Assembly (NCBI GenBank): GCA_013115125.1
Contig: JABANN010000491.1
Coordinates: forward strand, 1-25,919
From: Perkinsus olseni
Taxonomy: Eukaryota; Perkinsozoa; Perkinsida
Reading direction: 5' to 3'
DNA length: 25,919 nucleotides
Shown here: positions 10,628 through 21,131 of the stretch, piece after piece
How the letters are laid out: each line of letters opens with the position of its first letter
Numbering within the stretch: the stretch's first letter is position 1
Position numbers and translations under genes: made by a program
Notes under the pieces: generated by a model
The model's database searches: none
Seen by the model: the letters and a program-made list of their open reading frames with translations, nothing else
Told to the model about the DNA's origin: nothing

Positions 10628-11755
10628 ATGTGCGAACTTACCGGTCGAATGTTACAAGAGCAACATGAGTTTCGGCGGGACCTCACGTTCGTGTTAGAGC
10701 TCATGGCTCGGATGGGGGCAGTACCGCCAGGATGGCGTAGCCGAGAAGTCGACGCGGGTGAAACTCAGTGGCTTCCGTGGGCAGATTTTCCTAGCAACCG
10801 AACGGTCCGTGGGGAGAGAGCTGTACTTGTCATGCAAGGCAGGTACCCCCTGGCTGAGCGGGAGGAAGTGTTTTTACTGCGGAGAAGTAACATAGTGTTC
10901 TCAGCGAAGGGGCCGTCCTTTGGAGGGCTAAGGGCGACAGGGGAGGCCTTCTTGACGACTAAGAGATTGGTACTATTGGGGTGCCCGCATGTACATAGGC
11001 CTCTGAACTGGGCTTATCGATTAGGTGTTCGTGATTGGTAAAGATGGCAGTGGTAGTCGCCCTGACTTCTACTCGGCGTCGGTCCCTTTCGAGGCCTGGA
11101 AGAATCCCAAATTTCGGCAGCCTGTTTTTGGAGCGAATTTTTTGGAAGGTACTAGGAGTTGGATACCTCTCTGATCAATCGGTGGGGTCGATCGGGTGTC
11201 TTCCCATCACCGCTTGGCGGCCACCACTGCAAGGTCGATCGCCATTGGGGGGGGCCTCCGAGCGTGTAACGCGCTACATCTCATCTCTGATCGTATTCAT
11301 CTACGTGTGACTTGCTCCAGTACTGTGATGGATGGTGGTGTGGTAATGGTTTATGCCCTTCTAGGTGTATCAGAGGATCCAATCCCTGGTGCAGGCGAGT
11401 GCCACTTCTCCTACACTTTCAACAGTGGTGGCTGTGGTAGTGTTTGAGAGATGTCATCCTGTGATTCCCAGTTGGTCTCTGCTATACACAGGCACGTTCC
11501 TGCCCATATTCCACCGGCTCCATGCAGTGACGACATGGTCGGCCGCCAACTCTGGCGCGCCGGGTGATCGGATTAGACCAGCCAACAGTAGTTTCGTACG
11601 ATCAATCCTCGCTGGTAGGGTAGTTGCTCCTGTGTCCCAGCTTGCAGCATCCTGAACTTGTCTCAGGTGACCTCAGCGCAGTGGGGTTCCAGGATCCGAG
11701 CGACCCTTCGGTCATCTATGTCGCACAGCCTACCCAGCCACATGGCTTGGAGTGA
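10628..11755 (+). CDS. WBP2-like GRAM (PH-like) domain protein
   Basis: Six exons: 10628-10969, 11025-11148, 11234-11263, 11395-11436, 11492-11614 and 11667-11755, giving 249 residues. The GRAM fold runs from about residue 65 to 185. It has ERAVLVMQGRYPLAEREEVF, then RATGEAFLTTKRL joined by a phase-0 splice to VFVIGKDGSGSRPDF. NPKFRQPVFGANFLEG and CHFSYTFNSGG followed by CGTFLPIFHRL complete it. The latter two blocks are hallmarks of WBP2/WBP2NL-type GRAM proteins (QPIFGANYL and GGCGTFLPLF in the family). Two micro-exons (30 and 42 nt) are supported by phase and homology only. The tail ends PTQPHGLE. Such proteins bind membranes or act as adaptors; the role here is unknown. The start could instead be the ATG at 10703. 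Confidence 0.78.
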
Positions 11756-11999
11756 TCTCAGACTGTCACAATATGTATTATTGACCCTGTCATATTCGTC
11801 GAACTATTCCTAATTTCTACAGCGAGTTATGTTGGGGAATTAGTCCCAGTTAGCGGGAATGGGAGCGGAATGCCCGCCGCCGTCGTGATTGCAAGATTGC
11901 GAAACCCAGCTGAGGGATCAGGTGGCTCTGTCGATACCATGGCTATTGGTTAGTGGTCGGGAAGTGCAGCTGAGGACTTCGGCCCTACTGCTATCTCTC
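11756..11999. other. Short intergenic region
   Basis: This separates the GRAM gene from the superoxide dismutase gene on the same strand. An in-frame extension of the dismutase ORF to 11889 begins with TTG and has no ATG before 12000. Confidence 0.4.
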
Positions 12000-13192
12000 A
12001 TGAGTTTATCACCTATGTGGTCGTCCAGTCCTCCTCGAGTTGAGTGCACAGGCAGGACCGGCCTCGAGCGGCGGCGTCGCGCGTTGCCCTTCTCGCTATT
12101 GATCGCCGTCACGCTGCTGGGCGTCCTGGTATATACCGCCAGCACCCTGTTCGTGGGTATGCGGAGCCGTGCGGTCACGGGCTTTGCGATGCCTGATGTC
12201 ATAGTATCCCGTCGAGGGGTGCGGGCCAGGTCCATCGCCCTTCCAGCGCAAGACGCTGTTGCCTCTTCGAGCGGTCTGCGGGTGAACAGGCACGCGGAAC
12301 TCTGAGAATGTTGAAGAATCTTCCAGGTCACTCTGCCATATGCCATGAGTGCGCTCGAGGGTGTCATCTCAGCAGCGACTGTTGATTTCCATTACAACCA
12401 GCATCATAAGGGTTACGTTCAGAAGCTTGTCGATGCAACTGGCTGGCCTGGTAGGCTAATCTGTCGACGTGGACTTCCTAGGTTTGAGCCAAGTACGCGT
12501 GTCTTAGAGTCACGGATCGATTTGAAGTCTCTGGTGGCTCTGGGGTCCGCTAGAGCAAGGGAAGCTGTCTTCAACTCGGCAGGGCAAATATATAACCACA
12601 ACATGTAAGCAGACTATCACGTGGGTTGTAGTCTCCTTGTAATATTGGTCGTAACGGGGGACTCGCGTGTTTGATCTGGATATACCCTTTCCGGGTGACA
12701 GGTACTGGTTGTCGATGAATCCCCCGACTACCCTCGGCAGTCGTGTTCCCGCTCGCCTAGCGGAACTGATTCGGGCTAGATGGGGGACTATTGAGACTAT
12801 GAAGGAGGAGTTCATGCGCAAGGGGACGGCGTTGTTCGGCAGTGGCTGGATCTGGTGAGGCCCGCTCCACTAAACGGGCTCGTCCGTCCCGATGAGGTCT
12901 GTCGCTTACGTCCCTCCACAGGCTGGTCTGGGACACCCGTACGAAACGGCTGGATCTCGTAGCGACGAAGGATGCTCACAGCCCCCTCAGCGAGAACAGG
13001 GGGCAGATTCCTCTCTTCACTTGCGGTGAGTTCAGCAGTGTGCTTCTCGGTGTGACGTGGCTGATGTTGCTAGACGTGTGGGAGCATGCGTACTATCTCG
13101 ACTACCAGCACGACCGAGCGGCCTACTTGCGAAAATGGTGGGAGATTATCAATTGGGAATTTGCGGAGTCCAATTTGCCCAAGGATATTTAA
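12000..13192 (+). CDS. FeSOD: Iron superoxide dismutase with N-terminal membrane anchor / bipartite-type leader
   Basis: Six exons: 12000-12281, 12327-12450, 12508-12604, 12702-12854, 12922-13025 and 13074-13192, giving 292 residues. The mature enzyme starts near VTLPYAMSALEGVISAATVD (95-114). Metal ligands are all present: His116 (DFHYNQHH), His166 (YNHNMYW), Asp254 and His258 (DVWEHAYYLDY). Gln162 in AGQIYNH is the Fe-type outer-sphere glutamine. The enzyme converts superoxide to oxygen and hydrogen peroxide. The 94-residue leader has a basic stretch (RRRR, 24-27) and one hydrophobic helix (about 29-53). An Arg/Ser/Ala-rich segment with a Phe at 62 follows, like the signal-plus-transit leaders of secondary plastids. 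Perkinsus Fe-SODs with organelle or vesicle targeting are known. Localisation here is inference. Exon 3 was placed from 12508 because this keeps phase and removes an insertion. Confidence 0.92.
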
Positions 13193-13318
13193 TGACGTTT
13201 CTGAAGCCTCCAATGTTACGTGTAGAGTGAAGCTAGTCTGCGGAGAAGGGTGCGGAAAATGTGGTATTGCCAGCACCGCTCTGCACCGTATCAATGACAG
13301 TTCAATGCCGGCCTTCAC

Positions 13319-15614
13319 ATGGCGGCCTCCTCCTCGTCATTCGCTGCCTCGCCCCGCGAGCCAGGGGGCTACAGCCGGCGACGACACCGATCTTTGGATC
13401 CCATGGACAGCGTGGACCGGAACAGACTTATGACTGTACTACCGCGGAGAGGCAAATCACCGGTCGGGAAATAGGGAATGAGCTTCCGTAGCCTTCGCTG
13501 AAAATCACAGCTTGCCTTGTAGTGGTCAGCGGGAGTCGCCCTGCTCGCCGGGGTATGCTACTGCAGTACGCTGATTACCCGGTCGCTCATTGCAGGACCG
13601 ATCGGCATACGTATCCTATCTGGAGGTGCAACTGGAGCGAGTGACCGCCAGCTGTCTGACAGTGCAGGTAAGGCATTCTCCCTCATCGCCGCAGGGGAGC
13701 CTGTGCTCTCAGGGTTTCAGTGACCGCATCAATCAAGTGGCCGACCAGTGTAATGAGATGGAGGCTCGAGTCAACGGACTTGGCAGGTCAGTTCGGGCCA
13801 GCGGAGCAGTCATAGCTCCGGTCTGAACTCGGGTCCTCGCTAGGCAGTTGCGAGAGTTGCAAGCGTTGCAGCTAGAGGAAGGCCCTCAGGGGCAGCAGCA
13901 GGCCGGCGGTGGTGGTGGATACTGGCAGCGGTCACTGGAACGGCGTCTCGCGAAGTAGCGGGCCTTCGAGTCTGCGCGGCTGCACTGCGAGTTGGTCAGG
14001 CTGGAAGCAGAGGTTCGCGATGGGACACCCCAGGGATCGGCGAGAGGGGCGGTAGCTAGCAGTGTAGCACAAACCCCGACGGGAAGTCAGCTCCGTGGAA
14101 GCGGTATCTGTCTGCCGTTCTCAGCCACGGAGCGAAGCCTCGGGGCCCAGCTCCTCGTTGCTGGAGGACCTCACAGACCAAATTCGTGTAGCATCTGATC
14201 GTCCCTGCGCCTCTCTTCATGATGGTGTCGCAGTCGTTCGAGGCTGAGGTCATGACCCGTCTGGATGCTGTGGAGGACATGTCGCAGCGACTGGCCGAGG
14301 AAGCGATGAACCAAGTGGAGGAGGTCAAACACAGCGTGGACGAAGTTCGAGGTGGAACAGATCGCTCGTGGGAATTCTCCACGCTCTCTCACCCCAGGGT
14401 CAGTGACGACGCTGGAAGCTCGATCGACACAAAAGATGAACGAGGGCCTCCAACGGGTCGGCCGCGTCCTCAAAAGGGTGGTCCAAGTAGCAGCAACACT
14501 ACTACTGGGTACTATGTGATGTAGAGGTTCATGCAGGCGCAGAGGGCGATGCAGCAGCGAATGGCATCAGCCGTGAAGGAGAGAGGGAGGGGCCCCTCGG
14601 AAGAAAAAGAGCGAACGCTAGAGACCGACCTAACGGAGGCGTCGGACCTCGCTGAAGCCGAGGAGGATGCTGGTGATTCCGACTTCTCAGCTGCTGCGAA
14701 TCTCGGCCAAGATACTCGTAGGTGGGCTTGCGGAAACACTCCCTGCGGGGCCGTGGCTGCCTCGGGAAGAGGAGACCCGGCCGGAGAGCAAGGGACATGC
14801 GCGTGCTCGATCGGTAGGGGCCGCGGGGTGAGAGTGACAGCAGCGAGTCGCCAGGTGTCCCCGATTCCCAGTAGAGGGTGGGCGACCGCTGATCGGCCTA
14901 GCATGACTCATGTGATCAACGTTCGGGGAGAAGTGACGGTAACCAAGTCACCGGGGCCCGGCGACGGGACGACTGCCACTGCTGCGGCTACTACCGCTGC
15001 AGCCATGGCCTCCGCTGTCTCTGAGGACGAGGAGCCGTCTGGTAGGCTCTCGGCCGAATCGCGACACAGTTGGTTCATGAGTCCTTGCCAGAGATACACA
15101 CGACGCCCCGCGTAGCCCACGCCCCACCAAGAGGCCCGCGAGCATACAGCGCCCCACCGAGGAACAAGCGAACCCCTCAAACTGATCGTGATGGGCGCTG
15201 CTGTCTCGTAGCGTGCGAGGGATGGTCGTAGGTACCGCCACTGCTGGCGGCCTGCTGAACACCCGGGCTGCTCGGGAAAAGCGGCAGGCTGAGATCGCCA
15301 GTTTAGCGAAAGAAGTGAGCTGAATTGTGCTGCCGATTTCCTGTAGGAGTTTGGGGGATTGATTTTTAGTTGCAGCTGCTGGAGCGGGAAGAGCGAGAGT
15401 TCCACAGGCAGTCGCGGTTGAGGGCCCAAAAGCTCCAAAAGGGACCACTCGGCCCGGCGACGAGAGGTAGGGCGAGATGCCGTCACTCGCGTGTGCCTCG
15501 CATGGTTTCCACGCAGCCGGCGGCGGGGCTGGGAGAGGGTCCAAGGTCCACAACGTCGCTGCTGCGTCGGGCCTGAGCAGCACTTCTCAAGCACGCCACT
15601 TTGCCCGTGTCTAG
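13319..15614 (+). CDS. Coiled-coil protein of about 502 residues, possible flagellar/centrosomal component
   Basis: A model with 15 small exons fits phase throughout: 13319-13462, 13596-13667, 13713-13786, 13844-13954, 14000-14051, 14125-14187, 14234-14351, 14398-14477, 14525-14717, 14770-14827, 14872-15041, 15092-15187, 15232-15314, 15370-15466 and 15517-15614. An upstream in-frame TGA supports the start MAASSSSFAASPREPGG. Heptad-like helices cover about 49-150 (DRSAYVSYLEVQLERVTASC, QVADQCNEMEARVNGL), 160-260 (RLDAVEDMSQRLAEEAMNQV, STQKMNEGLQRVGRVLKR) and 420-460 (REKRQAEIASLAKE, LQLLEREEREFHRQSRL). Acidic and Ala/Pro-rich linkers lie between. The layout suggests a structural scaffold, but I do not recognise the family. 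The ends of exons 1, 5 and 10 have alternative donors. Confidence 0.6.
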
Positions 15615-15994
15615 CTGTGTCCAATTAAGTAGTGCGGTCTACGATGGTCCGTAGTAATGGTTGCCGAATCTCCGCGAGCACTCGAGTTCACAGTATCATC
15701 CTGAGTCCCAGTGCTAACTCGAGGGCGTCATTGACTACCGAGTAAATCATTAGGAGATGAGGGTGACACTAACTACGCTTGGGATATCATCCTGAGTCAT
15801 CATCCGTCTCTCGTAGTTGAATGTTTCAGGATAGAATTAGCGACTATGGCCTTCTCGGACTTCTCCTCGGTTTGGTGCGGCTCCTCGCATGGCGTCTCCG
15901 CGGCAACATGTTTGAAGTGATTCAATTGGTGAGGGGGTCTTGCACTGGGAGTGTCTGCTCTGCGGCAGGGGTATCTTCTAAGTTGAGGTAAGAT
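15615..15994. other. Intergenic region with a 14-bp direct repeat
   Basis: TATCATCCTGAGTC occurs at 15694-15707 and again at 15785-15798 in the same orientation. No gene is supported, although an ATG at about 15845 opens a 24-codon frame that might be a 5' exon of the next gene. Confidence 0.4.
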
Positions 15995-17661
15995 ATGCTT
16001 TTTCCACGTGGCCAGGTGCAGCGATGGAGGCTGAGACACTTCCTGCGCTCCTATCCTCGGTGTCCTCCGCTTAGTAACCCGACAGATGAGCTAGAGTGGG
16101 TAAAGCAGTGGAGAACGCTTCTATCGCACTTGAGCCGGGAGGTGGACCTTCATCGGTCGCGGGAAGCGCAGCAGCACGTGGCTGGCCTGCGGGCACTTCT
16201 TGACCTGCCGGCGGGTACGCCAGTGGAGCGCGTAATCGCAGCAGCGAGGCGAGTACCGAATCCGAGCAACCATTGCCGTCTTTGCGTGAAGGGAGTTGAG
16301 CGGAAGCTGGCCCGAGGCGTGGACATGCGGGCACTGGAAGGGCTAAGGCAACGTCATGCGCAACTGATCCAGGAGCTAGAATTGATAGAGGCTGGCGAGG
16401 AGTACAAAAGATACTTGCGAATCAGAAAACTTCTTCAAGGGAGCCTTGACGCGGGCAGCCCTAGGAGGTCCTCGGGCGAGATGTTCGAGCAGTACGTTTG
16501 CTATGACGATTACTGGCTGAAGAGGGCCGTGGCCTACAGGCTGAGAGTCCAGGACTGGTCGAGGTGGGAGCTGAGCCGCAACGCGGTGTGGCTGGATCAG
16601 AAGGGGAGGAGGTGGGTAAGGGCGGAGCGAAGCTACTCTTAGTAGGATGTCTCTTGAGTTGCAGCGATCGTACGTTCAGGTGTGGCGAGGTTGACTGTGG
16701 TGTGGTGGTAGGGGAGTCACTCGTCGCTGTGATCGAGTGCAAGGCGGGCTGTCTTCAAATCGCCACTGCTGCGAGCCAGCAAGAGCGGCACCTCTCTGAG
16801 AGCCCCGGGTGCACCCTTCTGCTGCGTGACGGTACCCGAGCTGTCCCGTCCAGCGACTGTATGGTTTTCGTAGCCACTACCCTCCCAGACCATCGTTATG
16901 GTGTAGGAATCGAGCCACATCTTTTATCGGCTCTGAGCTGGAGTCTGTCGCGCCACCAGCTGTGGGTGAAGGCTCGTGAGAATAACTTGTCGGCTGAGGA
17001 AATCATAGAAGTGGTCGAAGATGCCAGGAGGAGGATTCCTCGGTGGTGCCGTGAGGTCCTTCCTCCCCTAGACTGGCTGGAAGAATACCCCTCGAAGCTA
17101 CTCGTATTTTGAAATCTTGTTTGACTCACGCCCCCAGTTTTCGAGTGTTCAGAAATTCTTACTTCACGATGGCTTGAGTTCCTCGACGTCTACTATGCCC
17201 AGAGGGCGGAATATCACGCGCGCCTGGTCTGGCGGTTGGAGGGTGATGAGGAAGAGCCTTCTCGCTCGCCCAGTGACGTGACGCCACCGTACTGCATCCC
17301 GCGCTTCCCCTCTCTTGCTTCGACCGACTTCTCCTCTCCGCTTGGCTGTCGCCTACTACGTGAGCACAGGCACGCAAGTCCACTGTAGCCGACTACAGGC
17401 CAAGAGAAGTTGCGGTCGGGCGATAAGCTCCTGGGCATGTTAGCGGCGACGCTCTGGTTGTGTGGAGACTTCCCCGTCTCTCCCCGGGGCTGCAGTTCTG
17501 CTTCCCCTGGCGTCTCTGAGTGCGATTGGGAATCTGGAGACAGACTGGCCAGTGATAGGGCGGGTTTGAACATGATCCTTCGCCGTGAGCTCGAGGTGGC
17601 CCTTTCTCGGTGGGTTGTTCATGTCTGGCAGGATGAGGAAACGGCTGTCGCTAGTCAGTAG
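15995..17661 (+). CDS. PD-(D/E)XK-nuclease-like protein
   Basis: Proposed exons: 15995-16611, 16680-17050, 17153-17359 and 17399-17661, giving 485 residues. Residues 1-160 are largely helical, with a CRLC pair (94-97) and HAQLIQELELIEAGEEYKRY. The nuclease-like core has MFEQYV (Glu165), then CGEVDCGVVVGESLVAVIEC (207-226) followed by Lys227. Asp211, Glu225 and Lys227 match the D-x(n)-E-x-K active site of the restriction-endonuclease-like superfamily. Glu165 could be the helix glutamate of that fold. Downstream ATAASQQERHL sits where a Q-motif often lies. The C-terminal exons (EFLDVYYAQRAEYHARLVWR; LRRELEVALSRWVVHVWQDE) are helical. If the 102-nt intron at 17051-17152 is retained, translation stops at 17110-17112 instead. 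Exon 2 could also begin at 16665, adding five residues. The start ATG is uncertain. Catalytic activity is inferred. Confidence 0.6.
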
Positions 17662-17684
17662 CTTTCAGGGCTTACATTCTCGTA

Positions 17685-19434
17685 ATGGCATTCTCGGGCG
17701 CCCCGTTCAGAGGCGAGGTCAGCTCCTTCCGTGCGGTGAAAGTTGGTGAGACGCGGATTCCTGCTGCTGCATCTGGCTGTACTGCTGCTGCTACTGCCAG
17801 GCATCCTAGACCCTGTGTCAATCATCGTCCTCACTGCGAACTTCGGGACCTTCGGGGACATCGAAAAAGTGGAAATCTCAGACTCGTCCGACCCAGCGCT
17901 CATCCGGAGTTGTGAAGTCACCATAAGGTCACTACCCCTCGACCGTATTCAGCATGAAGGCTCGCTGTCGACTGCTCAGGTACTTCGATTCGCGCTGTGC
18001 TGTGCATGTGGTTAAGAATCTTGGACATGCGTCTGCCGCGAGTCCCCTGGTAACCAGGCCGAGCCTTCCCCGGGATGCAGGACCCCGTGCTGCAGGTTAT
18101 CCGCGTCGAAGTCCCCGGTCTTCAAGTGGTTGAACACATGAAGTTGGTCTCGTGCCGGGCTGACCGTACACCAATCCCTCAAGAAAGAAGGTTTGTTAAT
18201 CTTACGAAGGTCAAGTGGACGATAGCTGACACGCTCAGCTGTTGTCAGCAGTTTGGCGAGGTGTAAGCGAGGATAGTGCGAGATGTCCCGCGGCTTTGGG
18301 CACCGATGAGGTCTCCTCAGGGAATCTATCAACCACCTAGAACCATCCTATGCTGCGAGGCGCCCGCAAAGTCGCGCTACCAAAATTGCCTTCTTCGACG
18401 TCCGATCGACATCCGTTCGAGTTCGCTAGGGTACGTTCGGTGAGGCGCGTTCGCGCGGCTGTTGACTCATGTTTGGCAGGTTTTTGCTGCAGTGGTTGAA
18501 GCCCATCGTCTCCAGGCCGAGGCAGCACTGTCTGGAGTCTCTTCCGGCTTCACGGCTGGTGCACTAGACAACGTTCCCTACAAGAATAGCAAGCAGCCCA
18601 GCTCTCAATCCCTACAGCAGCAGCCGCTCACCGGTCTCAATCTGAGCTGTGGATTAGAAGCTCCCAGTCAACAATATATGACCGAAGGCTTGGGCAATAG
18701 TAACCGAGACGCCGATGAGGCAACTCGGCGACAGATGGTGGGGTTCCACAGTCCAGGTGACCTTCTTAGTGATGCTCTCTCCTCAGGACACTTCTTTCTT
18801 ATCGCTTGGGCAAGATTGTCAAGCATGGCGAGGAAGTGGCAACAACGTTATGACGGATGACTGTAGACGAACGCTGGTAACGTAGCCTTTTTCGTTGACG
18901 ACGATGATCATCATTATTTCAGGTGAAATTACTATCGTCAATCTCGGACTCCAATGCTTCTGCTTCCGACCAGGTGAGCTAGCGCATCTCCTGCAGTTGC
19001 ACATCTTTAGTGAGTTCCTTTTTCAGCCACATCATCGTGGGCTGGCTCAAGGTGTGCTCGGGCTCCAGCAAAGTCAACAGAAATTACTTCAAGACTCATT
19101 GAACTACACTGAAGGCACCGGTGTGCAAAGCTACACGCCGTCCTCATCGCGAGACACTTTACTGATCGACCAGTGGGTCCCGAAGGCTGGAATTATGGGT
19201 GAGGAGAAAATCTGTGACTGCGACTTACCGCTGGAGCAACTCGAGGCCATTTTCTCAGGTGATGGATCGTACGTTGATCCTGATGAGGGGTTATATTATA
19301 ATAACAGCTTCGAAGACTCCCATCTTGAACGCTTCATGGTGGAGAGTATTGGCTACGACCATAGTCAAGGAATCGATTGCGGTGACGTGTTTTACAGAAC
19401 CGCTCTCGGGGCCGGTGGCACGACTCGAAGCTAA
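17685..19434 (+). CDS. RRM-type RNA-binding protein with Gln/Ser-rich and acidic C-terminus
   Basis: Eight exons: 17685-17745, 17801-17979, 18081-18262, 18321-18414, 18480-18737, 18787-18876, 18923-18973 and 19027-19434, giving 440 residues. One RRM-like unit is near 24-75 (SIIVLTANFGTFGDIEKVEI). A clearer one is at about 117-190: RFVNLT, then DTLSCCQQFGEV, then an RNP1-like ATKIAFFDVRSTS and helix FAAVVEAHRLQAEAAL. The tail is Gln/Ser-rich (QPSSQSLQQQPL; GLQQSQQKLLQDS) and then acidic (GDGSYVDPDEGLYYNN). The arrangement recalls Mei2-like or SR-related RRM proteins, so an RNA-binding role in splicing or mRNA control is likely. The exact family is uncertain. The donor after exon 4 (GTTCGA) is atypical, so that junction is the weakest. 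RRM aromatic positions are poorly conserved. Confidence 0.6.
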
Positions 19435-20418
19435 CCCAAAGGTAGCTAAGTGGGCGAGTGTGTGGAATTGGCCGGGTCGCGCTCGATTAAGCATGCGGAG
19501 TTGAAACATAGGATCCTGGAGGGTTGAGCTTGTGTTGGTCTAGCCATTCTCGTTGGATGATTTTAGACATGCACGATAGAATCTCGTTTGCAGTAGGACT
19601 GGTTTCAGTTTCAGGTGGTCAGTTGATGGTGTCGGTTCGGTTATAGTATATCACCAATCTCTCAGTGCAACTGCTCGAGTTAATAAGAAGAGCATTTTTA
19701 CTTGTGCAAGCGGGGTCCCTTAGGTTTAATGCTGCTGGTTTCGCTGAGCCAGTCCCGGGAACTTCTCACTCTGTTAAGCCAAGGGATTTGCTGAGTCGAC
19801 CGCTTCGGTGTGGACAATGGCAAGCCCCCGCTGTCTCGATACGTGAGGATTTCTTTCGCGCATCATCATCATCATCATCATCATTATCGTTATTATTATT
19901 ATCATACGCACTTACGATATCGGACAGAAGAAGTAAAACTCTCTTTTCGCATATTTCTCGCTCTATCGCTGGGCCTCTAAAGCAATACGGCAATGTCTGT
20001 CATTTCATCAACATTATCAGCCCCTCCGTTCTGCCCAGGCGCAGCGCGCCATCTTTTCATCCATTTTTTTATTCTCGGTTGCTTCTTGGTGATCAAGGAC
20101 CCTGACTCGCTCGCAAGGCAATTTTTTCCCTTTTCTGAGAGTTTGAGATGGTTACACGCTTGATGGCCTTGAGGGATACTAAATAATTGCTATTGTTGGT
20201 CATGCTGGGCAGCAGCAAGTAGCTCTCATTGATGAGAGATCAGACCTGCTACTGCCAAGGGTTTACTCATAGGCTCAGATTATTGGACCACTTGTTGCAC
20301 AGCGTTTATTCGCATTTCACTGGTACTCGGGGCTTTTCTTCTCACTCGTCGACGAACTTGCGTGAGTGACTTCAATCGAACTCGTACGCGGTGTAGGGCA
20401 GGAAACGATTTTGCTTCA
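19435..20418. other. Nearly 1 kb without a supported gene
   Basis: This stretch follows the RRM gene and leads to the RIIa-like gene. It holds a trinucleotide tract at 19861-19904 and pyrimidine-rich runs (for example a run of seven T near 20065). The long open frame at 19665-20105 is low-complexity around the repeat and shows no protein-like pattern, so I do not call it. Confidence 0.5.
19861..19904. repeat. ATC/ATT trinucleotide microsatellite
   Basis: Eight consecutive CAT/ATC units are followed by a degenerate ATT tract. It lies in intergenic sequence and is likely length-variable between strains. Confidence 0.9.
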
Positions 20419-21131
20419 ATGAAAGATTCAGCAGCAGGACCTCTTGAGAGTCTCAACTGTGAGCAGCGTCAAGTGTTTCAAGACAGAGAGGTCAGAACAA
20501 CGCGAGACCTACTTTACTGGATGCCATTTGCATGCAGGAAGAACTCCGGGAGGGACACGAGGAGTACCTTAGGAGCCATTCAGAACTGAGACAGATTCTG
20601 AACGATTTCATCGCGGCGACACTCTTGCAGCAGCCAGTGAGTGATTCGACGGGGACTCTGAAGAACGATTCCAGGCGCGTCTGCCCTCCTCCACATGATA
20701 GCGAATACGGGCCGCGAGGGTGAACTCCTCTGTGCGATACCTCATCATTGTGCATGCCACTGGGCATATAGCTGAGTGTTCGCGTGATTGATTGAAGCAC
20801 GGCGGTTTCCGGTCCGAGTCGGAACATTTCTCGGGCCACAGAATCCTTGGAGTGTTCTCCATGGCGATATCTGGTGCCCCAGCTGAGCCACGGAGTTCGG
20901 CTTCTTTGGAGATCTCCTGATAAGGGATCCGTTGAGTTTTTATGAGGTTGCTGTATAACTCAGGAGGATATCTTCGACTTCGCCAAGAACTACTTCTTAG
21001 CATTCAAGACTCCCACCGATACGACGAAGAGGGGTAGCACTTTCTCGTTTGTTGATCATCACCTTGGCATGTCGCTGCTGTTGTGGTTGCTCTCTACAGG
21101 TGTCGCTACGGATGAAGACTCCTCGGCTTAA
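20419..21131 (+). CDS. Small RIIa-like (flagellar-type) protein
   Basis: Four exons: 20419-20490, 20538-20636, 20964-21033 and 21100-21131, giving 90 residues. The core HSELRQILNDFIAATLLQQP is joined by a phase-0 splice across a 327-nt intron to EDIFDFAKNYFLAFKTP. This is the LxxLLxDFxxxxLxxKPEDVFxFAxxYF pattern of RIIa/Dpy-30-like dimerisation domains. Those domains occur in PKA regulatory subunits, radial-spoke proteins and CABCOCO1 (C10orf107)-type ciliary proteins. The upstream helix EELREGHEEYLRS and leader MKDSAAGPLESLNCEQRQVF precede it. The last intron (66 nt) is a multiple of three and has no in-frame stop, so a retained form with a hydrophobic insert is possible. A role as a dimer/docking unit in the flagellum is inferred. 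Confidence 0.7.

Noticed and set aside
14512-15624. Long minus-strand ORFs (up to 238 codons) over the coiled-coil gene
   Set aside because: They arise from GC-rich sequence opposite real exons and are rich in Arg/Ser/Pro; the plus-strand model has fifteen phase-consistent exons.
19665-20105. Plus-strand ORF of 146 codons
   Set aside because: It runs through a trinucleotide repeat and T-rich runs, with a serine run from the repeat and no ATG at its left end or family pattern.
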